Below, in pieces: positions 1-5,815 of a stretch of 6,582 nucleotides of DNA (positions are counted from its first letter, which is position 1; the number at the start of each line of letters is the position of its first letter). Below the pieces are notes generated by a model. It had not been told where the DNA came from, ran no database searches, and saw only the letters and a program-made list of their open reading frames with translations. The stretch lies in contig JAQSYR010000163.1 of assembly GCA_029256035.1 (NCBI GenBank), positions 1 through 6,582 on the forward strand. Direction: 5' to 3'. Position numbers and translations under genes: made by a program. The DNA is from Anaerocolumna sp. (GTDB taxonomy: Bacteria > Bacillota > Clostridia > Lachnospirales > Lachnospiraceae).

Positions 1-929
1 CCTGGATGGGTCATCATGTACCCATACGCTAATCTAAGGTTTGCAAATTTATATTCCAGGGGTCCTGGCATTTTATTTAGCATGGAACCCTTGCCATGCA
101 CTACTTCGTCGTGTGAAAATACCAAAATAAATTTTTCACTGTATGCATATATCATACTAAATGTAAGTTCACCATGACGTCCTTTTCGAAATAATGGATC
201 ACACTTCATATAATTAAGGAAGTCATTCATCCATCCCATATTCCATTTCAAATCAAATCCAAGTCCGCCATCTTCAACATTTTCTGTAATCATAGGCCAT
301 GAAGTAGATTCTTCGGCAATTAGTAATGCTCCATCTTTTCTTTTTTTAAATATTGAGTTTAAGTGCTTTAATAATTCTACGGCTTCCAGGTTTTCATTTC
401 CACCGTACATATTAGCAACCCATTGACCTTCTTTTTTCCCATAATCTAAATAAAGCATTGATGCAACTGCATCCATTCGGATACCATCCACGTGATATTT
501 TTCCACCCAGAATAATGCATTGGCTATTAAAAAGTTGGAAACCTGGGGTCTGCCATAATTATAGATTAGGGTTCCCCAATGAGGATGCTCTCCTTGCCTT
601 GGATCCTTATGTTCATATAAACAGGTTCCATCAAAATTCGCTAATCCAAATCCATCTCTTGGGAAATGTGCAGGAACCCAGTCTAGAATTACACCAATGC
701 CCTGCTGGTGCATGTAATCTATAAAGTACATAAAATCATCTGGTGTTCCATATCTTGCAGTGGGTGCATAATAGCCAGTCACCTGATAACCCCAGGAGCC
801 ATCATAAGGATGTTCCATAATGGGTAAAAGCTCAATGTGAGTATACCCCATATCTTTTACATAGTCAGCTAACATAATTGCCAGTTGGCGGTAATTATAA
901 AAAGGATTCTCTTCCTTCTCTGGTTTCTC
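1..929 (-). CDS. glgB: GlgB 1,4-alpha-glucan branching enzyme, GH13 catalytic part (broken gene, 3' end outside window)
   Basis: This open frame continues the branching enzyme begun at 1626 but is out of frame with it. GlgB cuts alpha-1,4-glucan chains and re-attaches them by alpha-1,6 bonds in glycogen synthesis in the cytoplasm. The visible part starts KPEKEENPFYNYRQLA and includes MGYTHIELLPIMEHPYDGSW and VILDWVPAHFP. All three GH13 catalytic residues are present by comparison with E. coli GlgB: the nucleophile Asp in GIRMDAVASM (codon 471-473), the acid/base Glu in IAEESTSWP (first Glu, codon 312-314) and the third Asp in FSHDEVVHGK (codon 108-110). The frame runs off the left edge after YGYMMTHPG, so the end of the barrel and the C-terminal beta domain are not seen. 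No ribosome binding site or sensible start precedes this part, so it is not an independent gene. Family identity is very secure; whether a working enzyme is made is doubtful. Confidence 0.93.
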
Positions 930-1626
930 TATTCCATGTAAAACCATTAAGATCGCTAACAATGGAAGCTGTATTAGGTCGCAATTCAGCTTGATTTGCA
1001 TAGGGATCCGCTTTTAATATTACTATTCCACCTTTTAATTTTAATTCATATTTATAAAGTTCTCCCATTTTAATGCCTGGTATAAATAACTCAAAAATAC
1101 CGGAATCTGATAACCTTCTCATGGGATGTCTTCTGCCGTCCCACTGATTAAAATCTCCCACAGCACTTACCCGAACTGCATTAGGCGCCCAGACAGCAAA
1201 ATATACCCCATCTACCTTGTTTATCTGCATTCTATGAGCACCCAGTTTTTCATATATGTTATAATGGATACCACTTTTAAATCGAACCATATCCTTTGCA
1301 TCAATTTTTGGTTCAAAAGAATAGGGATCTATAATCTCCTCCGTAGATTCATTATCATAAGTAATTAGTAAGGTATAGGGGATTACCTTTTTACCTGGAA
1401 TAAGTACTGCAAAAAAGCCTTCCTTATCCACACATTCCATGATGTATTCTTTTTTACTCTTTTGTATTTTTACCAAAATTCTTTTTGCTGTTGGTATAAA
1501 TGCCTGAACTAAAATTCCTTCCTCGGTTACATGAGCCCCCAAGATATCATGTGGATTATCATGTTCTGAATAGATTATAGCTTCTATGTCTGCCCAATTC
1601 ATTAATTTGTATAGAACTTCATCCAT
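895..1626 (-). CDS. glgB: GlgB branching enzyme, N-terminal and CBM48 part (broken gene)
   Basis: This is the 5' part of the branching enzyme gene, 243 codons to an early stop. Residues 1 to about 110 form the GlgB N-terminal domain (KLMNWADIEAIIYSEHDNP is typical). About 124-215 is the CBM48 glucan-binding module (GVYFAVWAPNAVRVSAVGDF, then NQWDGRRHPMRRL and ADPYANQAELRPNTAS). After DLNGFTWN the sequence should enter the catalytic barrel through about 20-25 residues with an IYEVHLGSW-like motif. Instead it reads RETREGRESFL and stops at 895-897, while the catalytic part resumes in another frame. The ATG at 1624-1626 has a good ribosome binding site 7 bases upstream. The gene lies 56 bases after the yesL stop on the same strand, so co-transcription is possible. 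The fragment alone could not be a branching enzyme. Confidence 0.93.
   Translation of the reverse strand: MDEVLYKLMNWADIEAIIYSEHDNPHDILGAHVTEEGILVQAFIPTAKRILVKIQKSKKEYIMECVDKEGFFAVLIPGKKVIPYTLLITYDNESTEEIIDPYSFEPKIDAKDMVRFKSGIHYNIYEKLGAHRMQINKVDGVYFAVWAPNAVRVSAVGDFNQWDGRRHPMRRLSDSGIFELFIPGIKMGELYKYELKLKGGIVILKADPYANQAELRPNTASIVSDLNGFTWNRETREGRESFL
909..936 (-). other. Break point in glgB: internal deletion plus frame change
   Basis: N-terminal codons have low coordinates equal to 1 mod 3 and catalytic codons equal to 0 mod 3; the switch must fall between TGG at 934-936 (W of FTWN) and CCA at 921-923 (P of KPEKEEN). About 24 residues separate the RPNTAS motif from YRQLA here, against about 46 in E. 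coli GlgB as I recall it. A single deletion of roughly 65-75 bp with length 2 mod 3 (68, 71 or 74, for example) explains both the missing residues and the frame change. Whether it is biological or an assembly error cannot be told from this sequence. Confidence 0.75.
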
Positions 1627-1632
1627 AGGTAG

Positions 1633-1638
1633 CCTCCC
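1633..1638 (-). promoter_or_regulatory. Ribosome binding site of glgB
   Basis: The minus strand reads GGGAGG followed by six bases and the ATG (GGGAGGCTACCTATG). This fixes the glgB start at 1626. Confidence 0.75.
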
Positions 1639-1682
1639 TAGCTATTTATTTATACAAAGATATAATAATATCTGTTGTTTTC

Positions 1683-2333
1683 TCACTCTAAATACCATTT
1701 ATCCAAAGAATTGCCATCTGCCTCCAAAGAAGGCTGAGGAATGTATTTTTTAAAAATTCTTTCCAACGGAAAGGAGCAAAGTAATATGACTGCACCTGGA
1801 GTCACTAAAATAAAAGGATTAAATATGTAGCAGAAAAATGCAAACACACCTATAATAATTATTAGTAAAAGTGTTGTAGGTAAATGTTTTATTGCCATAA
1901 AGAATGATGTTTTGAAAAGTTCTTTCCTGCTAATTTGAAATCTGGATAAAACAGGGAAAATATAAATGGTCATTCCTATGAGTAAAAATATGATTGTATT
2001 TAAAAATGCAAAAAACAGGTAACCTAAAGTTCCCCCAAGTGTCCGGGCATAGTTTCGGTCAATATACATTATTATATAAAATAAAAGCAATAAAATACTA
2101 ACAATCACTCCATTTTTAAAATTCATTTTAAAGGAATGGAAAAATTCTCTTATTAAATAACCTCTATCTCTTCTTATTACCTTAACTGTTGCATAATATA
2201 AAGCAGTTGTGGCTGGTCCTATAGTTATTATTGGAATACAGAGAATAATATATAAAATACCTAGAATTAAAACATCCCACAACTTACCTAATAAAGTAAA
2301 AAACCCATTATCAAAACTAAATAAATTACCCAT
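1683..2333 (-). CDS. DUF624 / YesL family integral membrane protein
   Basis: A 216-residue membrane protein of the DUF624 (YesL) family, a normal length for it. The signature is the N-terminal run LFSFDNGFFTLLGKLWDV, then IPIITIGPATTALYYATVKV and the charged loop RRDRGYLIREFFHSFKMNF. About five hydrophobic helices are visible near residues 19-39, 74-91, 104-128, 152-171 and 172-190, followed by a polar tail. The exact function of the family is unknown; members often sit near sugar ABC transporters or YesMN-type two-component systems in Firmicutes, but no such genes are in this window. It lies 156 bases after the SLH-protein gene and 56 bases before glgB on the same strand. The ATG is supported by a ribosome binding site. 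The gene is intact. I give no symbol because yesL is a B. subtilis locus name and orthology is not shown. Confidence 0.88.
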   Translation of the reverse strand: MGNLFSFDNGFFTLLGKLWDVLILGILYIILCIPIITIGPATTALYYATVKVIRRDRGYLIREFFHSFKMNFKNGVIVSILLLLFYIIMYIDRNYARTLGGTLGYLFFAFLNTIIFLLIGMTIYIFPVLSRFQISRKELFKTSFFMAIKHLPTTLLLIIIIGVFAFFCYIFNPFILVTPGAVILLCSFPLERIFKKYIPQPSLEADGNSLDKWYLE

Positions 2334-2338
2334 TTCTT

Positions 2339-2344
2339 CACCTC
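2339..2344 (-). promoter_or_regulatory. Ribosome binding site of the DUF624 gene
   Basis: The minus strand reads GAGGTG, then AAGAA and the ATG at 2331-2333, a good Shine-Dalgarno match at short spacing that supports this start. Confidence 0.7.
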
Positions 2345-2381
2345 ATAAAATTTTTCATACATCAAGTAGAATACCAATTCT

Positions 2382-2395
2382 TAGTATCTATACTA
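2382..2395 (-). promoter_or_regulatory. Imperfect palindrome over a weak -10-like box upstream of the DUF624 gene
   Basis: TAGTAT and ATACTA form 6-bp arms around two bases. On the minus strand TATAGA lies inside it, with TTGTTT 18 bases upstream, a weak sigma-A-like pair. A perfect TTGACA -35 box lies further upstream (minus strand, 2445-2450) but has no good -10 at 16-18 bases. The DUF624 gene probably has a promoter in this gap, but which boxes are used is uncertain. Confidence 0.22.
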
Positions 2396-2433
2396 TCACA
2401 TATTTACAGAAAACAAAAGTACAAGATTGACCA

Positions 2434-2462
2434 AGACAAGTAAATGTCAACCCCACCTGTCT
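2434..2462 (-). terminator. Possible weak stem-loop after the SLH-protein gene
   Basis: On the minus strand AGACAGGT pairs with ACTTGTCT (8 bp, one G-U) around a 13-base loop, beginning 28 bases after the TAG of the SLH-protein gene. No clean run of T follows directly, although the next 40 bases are T-rich. It could end the SLH transcript or be a leader structure of the DUF624 gene; it is weak either way. Confidence 0.25.
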
Positions 2463-2489
2463 CCTGCTTGGAGCTCAATTTTTAAATTA

Positions 2490-3188
2490 CTATCTTGCAA
2501 ACATTAAGGCAATCAGCATATCTGCTGCTTCTGCTCTGGTTAAACTAGCTGTCGGCCTAAATTCATTATTAGCATCTGCTTTTACTAAGCCCAATCCGTG
2601 AGCTAAAGCTGCATAACCCATATATTCTTCAGAAAGGAAAGCCTTATCTTTAAAATCTATATTATAGATACCTTTTATCTGTGCTACCTTTTCATAATTT
2701 AAAATCTGAATTGTAAATTTTGTGGCTTTATTTGGTACAAAAGAGCCCCCACTAAAACCAATTCCAAAATCAGCAAGTAACTTAATATTTCGTTCTTGAG
2801 ATAAACCGCTAATATCAGAATAATTGTAGGTTACATTTGCATCTTTATACTCTTTTCCTTCATAATCTAATTGTTTACCGTTAAACGGAGATATATAGTT
2901 AGGATAGATATCCGTTCTGTAAACTAAGCGAATTTCTGTATCTTTATTATAATTATAGTCATACATTAATGTTTTGGCTTCATCTGCAGTATAAGTGTAA
3001 GTGTTATTTGTCTCATAAACAAGTTTGAATCCATCAAGGGCAATATAATAATCAAATGCTTTTTCAGCTGACATTACATTCTTTGGTGACTCAAAGGTAA
3101 TGTTGTTATCCCAATTATAGGAGTAGGAATAAATTTTTCCTGTAATACCATCTACAGCTCCATAAATTCCATTGTTGGAATCTGGGAC
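2490..3188 (-). CDS. YcdB/YcdC-repeat surface protein, C-terminal part with SLH repeats (broken gene)
   Basis: This frame completes the protein started at 4498; joined at the break the product would be about 669 residues as it stands. It opens VPDSNNGIYGAVDGITGKI, the end of a second YcdB/YcdC repeat that matches MPENTISIGVNYETGKV of the first. Two degenerate S-layer homology repeats follow: one from about YSDISGLSQERNIKLLADFG to LNYEKVAQ, and one at the C-terminus (IDFKDKAFLSEEYMGYAALA, then FRPTASLTRAEAADML). SLH repeats usually anchor proteins non-covalently to secondary wall polymers, so a cell-wall location is expected. The first ATG (3072-3074, MSAEKAF) has no Shine-Dalgarno sequence and lies inside the repeat, so it is not a real start. 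The stop is TAG at 2490-2492. Family and SLH calls are secure; the molecular function is unknown. Confidence 0.85.
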   Translation of the reverse strand, partial: VPDSNNGIYGAVDGITGKIYSYSYNWDNNITFESPKNVMSAEKAFDYYIALDGFKLVYETNNTYTYTADEAKTLMYDYNYNKDTEIRLVYRTDIYPNYISPFNGKQLDYEGKEYKDANVTYNYSDISGLSQERNIKLLADFGIGFSGGSFVPNKATKFTIQILNYEKVAQIKGIYNIDFKDKAFLSEEYMGYAALAHGLGLVKADANNEFRPTASLTRAEAADMLIALMFAR

Positions 3189-4498
3189 TTTAAAAACTTT
3201 TCAAGAATTGTCTGTCCTTGTTTCATGGTATATTTTACTTTTACAGATTCCCATTCCTTTTTGTCCATATTGTAATAATCTTTAACACTTGCATTAAAGC
3301 TAAGGATTTTACCTGTTTTTGCATCTACACTAGCAGTTGCATAAGAGCGATAAATATCACCAGTTTCATAATTTACTTCTCTAGGGTCTGATAAATAAAT
3401 ATCCCATACGTAAATTTCATCTTGGGTCATATTGTAATAATTGCTTCTTTTATACAATCTTGCAGTAATTGATTTTAAATTAGTATCAATCAATAGGCTG
3501 CTATTGCCAGTTATTGCTTTAATTGCACTCTCACGGCTAATTAGGCCTGAAAGTTCTTCCACTTTAATAATTTCTTCCTCTGTAAGGCCGCCTTTATCCT
3601 CATTAGATGCTTCAGCTGTACTTCTTGTGCTAAAATTGTCATAGATTACTTCATTTTGAGTTGTATAAACTTCACCTGTTTTAGCGTCTACAGCAAGGTA
3701 GGATTGATCTGGATAATATACAAGAAATGCTTCTATTTTAGTTTTACCATTTTTATCTGTTGTATATTTATTCTGATAACCAAGTTTCATTGTAACTTTT
3801 TTCCCAATTTTGGCTGCTGCTTCTGATTCGCTTAATTTCACTTGAGCAGATGGAATCTTAACATCATAAATCCAGTTACCATAATAACTAACAACTTTAC
3901 CTGTTTCATAATTTACACCGATGGATATGGTGTTTTCAGGCATAGGAATACCATTAGCAACACGCTCGTATTGGTAAATATATTGGCCTCCATAAACTCC
4001 CTGGAAAGTACTTGACTTATAGTTTACATTTTCATAAATATTTGATGCTATTTTTTTCAAAAACTGATCTGCAGTAGATTTTAATTCACTCTTTAAATAT
4101 TTAGGAGCATAAAATCCATCATTGGCATTATAGTAATCATAGGATATTATATTACCGGTATTATCAGCCTGAATGGTAATTCTTTCTGTGGAATCTTTGC
4201 TGCTCCAGTTAAGGTTCCAATAAGTCGCTGAGTAATAACTTTCTGCGTTAAAATAATATTGAAACACAGACAGATTACTTGGAATACTTATTTTTGACTT
4301 TACTGTTTTAATAATTTTCTCAAGTTCCTGCTTTGAAGGTTCGCTAGTAGCAGTTGCTGTTACCTCTCCCACTGCAGGAATATCTATGGATGATGTTCCC
4401 ATATTACTTATTGTGCTTGCTGCAGATATTGCATCCACTGGTAATCCTGAAATCATAATGCAACTGATTAATGTTAAAGCTATTATCTTTTTTTTCAT
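3152..4498 (-). CDS. Secreted YcdB/YcdC-repeat protein, N-terminal part (broken gene)
   Basis: 448 codons to a premature TAG. Residues 1 to about 27 are a signal peptide (MKKKIIALTLISCIMISGLP, then VDAISAAS), so the protein is exported. A first YcdB/YcdC repeat (PF16244-type, PepSY-like fold as I recall) spans about 55-285 and a second begins near 305. The repeats carry a recurring strand motif with TG followed by I or V: QADNTGNIISY (110-120), VNYETGKVVSY (195-205), VDAKTGEVY (270-278) and VDAKTGKILSF (391-401). The sequence is sensible up to LEKFLK (431-437), after which it leaves the family pattern and stops. The remainder, with the SLH anchor, is in the -1 frame. A strong ribosome binding site supports the ATG at 4498. 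The product of this frame alone would be secreted without a wall anchor. Function is unknown; a surface or wall-associated role is inferred from the SLH part. Confidence 0.88.
   Translation of the reverse strand: MKKKIIALTLISCIMISGLPVDAISAASTISNMGTSSIDIPAVGEVTATATSEPSKQELEKIIKTVKSKISIPSNLSVFQYYFNAESYYSATYWNLNWSSKDSTERITIQADNTGNIISYDYYNANDGFYAPKYLKSELKSTADQFLKKIASNIYENVNYKSSTFQGVYGGQYIYQYERVANGIPMPENTISIGVNYETGKVVSYYGNWIYDVKIPSAQVKLSESEAAAKIGKKVTMKLGYQNKYTTDKNGKTKIEAFLVYYPDQSYLAVDAKTGEVYTTQNEVIYDNFSTRSTAEASNEDKGGLTEEEIIKVEELSGLISRESAIKAITGNSSLLIDTNLKSITARLYKRSNYYNMTQDEIYVWDIYLSDPREVNYETGDIYRSYATASVDAKTGKILSFNASVKDYYNMDKKEWESVKVKYTMKQGQTILEKFLKSQIPTMEFMEL
3177..3194 (-). other. Break point in the YcdB/YcdC-SLH gene: frame change and missing segment
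   Basis: The upstream frame is good through K437 (AAG, 3188-3190) and the downstream frame is good from GTC CCA GAT (3186-3188 onward), a shift of -1. Aligning the protein's two repeats shows more than a one-base change. Repeat 1 has about 45 residues between QFLKK (145-149) and IGVNYETG (193-200); repeat 2 has only about 10 between EKFLK and the matching GAVDGITG. About 35 residues, including the YQYERVANGIP-like stretch, are absent. One deletion of about 100-106 bp with length 1 mod 3 accounts for both effects. Confidence 0.6.
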
Positions 4499-4506
4499 TT
4501 TCGTTT

Positions 4507-4512
4507 CCTCCT
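4507..4512 (-). promoter_or_regulatory. Ribosome binding site of the YcdB/YcdC-SLH gene
   Basis: The minus strand has a perfect AGGAGG, eight bases before the ATG at 4496-4498. It decides the start and suggests strong translation. Confidence 0.85.
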
Positions 4513-4576
4513 ATATACATTTTTATTTTTTTGTTTAACTACAAATTAGACGATGTAAAATATGGTATTGTTCCAA

Positions 4577-4606
4577 TTATTTTCTTATTTTTTTATTTTT
4601 TTTATT
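4577..4606. other. T-rich tract in the divergent intergenic region
   Basis: About 30 bases almost wholly T on the plus strand (A on the minus strand), broken by single A and C bases. No hairpin stands next to it, so it is not an intrinsic terminator. A-tracts of this kind can bend DNA or act as UP-like elements; here it lies upstream of the SLH-protein gene. I could not assign a convincing -35/-10 pair for that gene. Confidence 0.35.
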
Positions 4607-4641
4607 AATTGCCTTTCCTACTTATTTGTACTATTATTAAT

Positions 4642-4671
4642 GTTGAGTTTTCTGTTACTATTGTTGTATTA
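4642..4671 (+). promoter_or_regulatory. Weak candidate sigma-A promoter for azlCD
   Basis: TTGAGT, 18 bases, then TATTAA gives four matches of six in each box. A TATGAT at 4691-4696 is a better -10 but has no -35 partner at the right distance. The true start site of azlCD could use either, so this call is tentative. Confidence 0.22.
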
Positions 4672-4686
4672 AATTAATATTGTTGT
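4659..4686 (+). repeat. Direct repeat TATTGTTGT, period 19 bp
   Basis: Two exact 9-base copies, TATTGTTGT at 4659-4667 and 4678-4686, are separated by ten bases. The 19-bp period is close to two helical turns, putting both copies on nearly the same DNA face. They lie just upstream of the inverted repeat at 4691. They could be activator or repressor half-sites, but the region is T-rich and chance is possible. Confidence 0.4.
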
Positions 4687-4690
4687 GCTG

Positions 4691-4712
4691 TATGATTCAT
4701 TTGTGAACCATA
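4691..4712 (+). promoter_or_regulatory. 22-bp inverted repeat, candidate operator upstream of azlC
   Basis: TATGATTCA and TGAACCATA are 9-base arms with one mismatch around TTTG. No T-run follows, so a terminator is unlikely. The site overlaps a -10-like TATGAT and lies 75 bases before the azlC start, a reasonable place for a repressor. In B. subtilis the azl operon is controlled by the Lrp-family AzlB; no regulator gene is seen here. Confidence 0.4.
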
Positions 4713-4771
4713 TGACAATTGTTAGATAATTTGAGACATACAAATCATTATTATTACTTTATAGGTTACAT

Positions 4772-4777
4772 AAGGAG
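4772..4777 (+). promoter_or_regulatory. Ribosome binding site deciding the azlC start
   Basis: AAGGAG lies ten bases before ATG 4788-4790. The longer frame opening at TTG 4719 has no such site and adds 23 residues unlike AzlC, so 4788 is chosen. Confidence 0.75.
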
Positions 4778-4787
4778 AAATTTATTC

Positions 4788-5486
4788 ATGAATTTTAAAC
4801 GAAATGCATTAAAGGCTGCTTTTCCCCATACGATTCCAGTTATGACTGGCTATATTGTATTAGGCGCAGCTTATGGTATTCTATTAAGCAGCAAAGGATA
4901 TTCTTTTGTCTGGGCCCTGCTCACCAGTTTATTCATATATGCCGGCTCTATGCAGTTTGTATCCATTAGTTTGCTTGCAGCTGGTTTTCAACCCCTGGCC
5001 ACCTTGGCAATTACCATTATGGTAAATGCCAGACATTTGTTTTATGGAATCTCCATGTTAAGCAAATTTAAGGGAACAGGGATATTAAAGCCATATCTGA
5101 TTTTTGGATTGACGGATGAGACCTTTTCTATATTAGTTGCCAGTGATCCTCCAGAAGGAGTAAATAAGAAATGGTTTCTGTTCTTTATTACTCTTTTGGA
5201 TCATATCTACTGGATTATCGGATCCTTACTTGGTAGCCTTCTTGGCAGTATTCTAACATTTAATACTTCAGGTATGGATTTTGCCCTGACTGCTCTATTT
5301 CTTGTTATCTTTATTGATCAGTGGCGTTCTACAAAAAATCACCTTCCAGTAGTTATAGGAGTAGGAAGTTCCATGGTATGCCGTATGCTTTTTGGCCCTT
5401 CTAACTTTATTATTCCTTCCATGGTTTCCATACTTTTACTTGTTACCCTCCTTCAGAAAAAAATAGAATTGAGGAATTCCCTATGA
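4788..5486 (+). CDS. azlC: AzlC family permease, large subunit of a branched-chain amino acid exporter
   Basis: A 232-residue membrane protein of the AzlC (BrnF-like) family at its usual length. AzlC and AzlD together form a two-component exporter for branched-chain amino acids; in B. subtilis azlCD gives resistance to 4-azaleucine, and the homologous BrnFE of Corynebacterium exports isoleucine, leucine and methionine. Visible hallmarks are an early helix with PVMTGYIVLGAAYG, YAGSMQFVSI in the second helix region, the conserved VNARHLFYG (79-87), FGLTDETFSI (106-115) and DHIYWIIGSLLGS (138-150). About seven hydrophobic segments are seen. The stop overlaps the azlD start by four bases (ATGA), indicating translational coupling. 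Transport substrate is inferred from the family, not from the sequence. Confidence 0.92.
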   Translation: MNFKRNALKAAFPHTIPVMTGYIVLGAAYGILLSSKGYSFVWALLTSLFIYAGSMQFVSISLLAAGFQPLATLAITIMVNARHLFYGISMLSKFKGTGILKPYLIFGLTDETFSILVASDPPEGVNKKWFLFFITLLDHIYWIIGSLLGSLLGSILTFNTSGMDFALTALFLVIFIDQWRSTKNHLPVVIGVGSSMVCRMLFGPSNFIIPSMVSILLLVTLLQKKIELRNSL

Positions 5487-5815
5487 CATTTACACTAATG
5501 CAATCCATAATTTTCTTTGGAATCATAAGTATTACCACCTTGGCAACAAGGGCTTTGCCATTTCTTTTATTTCCTGAACACAAAGAAATGCCTAAGTATA
5601 TAAAATACTTAGGCAATGTTTTACCGTATACCATTATAGGTATGTTGGTAATATATTGTTTCAAAGAAGTTAATTTTATGCAGCAACCCTTTGCAATTCC
5701 TGAAATTATTTCAACCGTGATTATTGTATTACTACATCTTTGGAAGAAAAATATGCTTTTAAGTATTGGCGGGGGTACTGCTATATATATGTTTTTAATT
5801 CAGGTGGTTTTCTAA
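5483..5815 (+). CDS. azlD: AzlD family protein, small subunit of the branched-chain amino acid exporter
   Basis: A 110-residue membrane protein of the AzlD (BrnE-like) family, normal size, which works with AzlC in the cytoplasmic membrane. The family motif ATRALPFLLFP is at 21-31, and about four hydrophobic helices lie near 5-21, 42-60, 71-88 and 91-109. The ATG overlaps the azlC TGA, and GAGG eight bases upstream (5471-5474, inside azlC) serves as ribosome binding site. Two oddities: a perfect 11-bp inverted repeat inside codons 36-45 (5589-5615), and a 3' end that overlaps the convergent DUF1015 gene by 21 bp. Intact. Confidence 0.9.
   Translation: MTFTLMQSIIFFGIISITTLATRALPFLLFPEHKEMPKYIKYLGNVLPYTIIGMLVIYCFKEVNFMQQPFAIPEIISTVIIVLLHLWKKNMLLSIGGGTAIYMFLIQVVF
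5589..5615 (-). terminator. Perfect 11-bp hairpin inside azlD, candidate terminator for the DUF1015 transcript
   Basis: TGCCTAAGTAT and ATACTTAGGCA are perfect 11-base arms around a five-base loop. On the minus strand the stem is followed by TTTCTTTGTG, a modest T-rich tail; on the plus strand the following bases (ATGTTTTACC) are less terminator-like. The DUF1015 gene ends at 5795 with no terminator before azlD, so this hairpin, about 180 bases downstream, could end its transcript. It could instead be a chance result of coding MPKYIKYLGN. Confidence 0.4.

Noticed and set aside
458..724. Plus-strand open frame opposite glgB, and similar frames at 1126-1368, 2209-2430 and 3441-3644, plus the minus-strand frame at 5443-5664.
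   Set aside because: Each lies antisense to a strongly conserved coding region, mostly or entirely within it, with no family resemblance or ribosome binding site; they are shadows.
1658..1673. Small inverted repeat AGATAT-AATA-ATATCT between the DUF624 gene and glgB.
   Set aside because: Six A/T-only base pairs in AT-rich DNA are expected by chance and no T-run follows.
2461..2473. CTCC-TGCTT-GGAG hairpin followed on the plus strand by CTCAATTTTT.
   Set aside because: The stem has four base pairs and no plus-strand gene ends here; on the minus strand no T-run follows.
2490..3074. An independent 194-residue SLH protein starting at ATG 3074.
   Set aside because: There is no Shine-Dalgarno sequence or signal peptide, and family-like sequence continues upstream in the same frame to 3188.
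3166..3194. Programmed -1 ribosomal frameshift: an in-frame T TTA AAG heptamer (3188-3194), a 6-base spacer and a small stem (ATTCC/GGAAT) at exactly the frame switch.
   Set aside because: The geometry fits, but the stem is only five mostly weak base pairs, and frameshifting cannot account for the roughly 35 residues missing from repeat 2 at the same place. A deletion is simpler. Conservation of the heptamer in relatives would reopen it.
4719..4787. A longer AzlC starting at TTG 4719.
   Set aside because: The extra 23 residues are unlike AzlC and lack a ribosome binding site, while ATG 4788 has AAGGAG at proper spacing.
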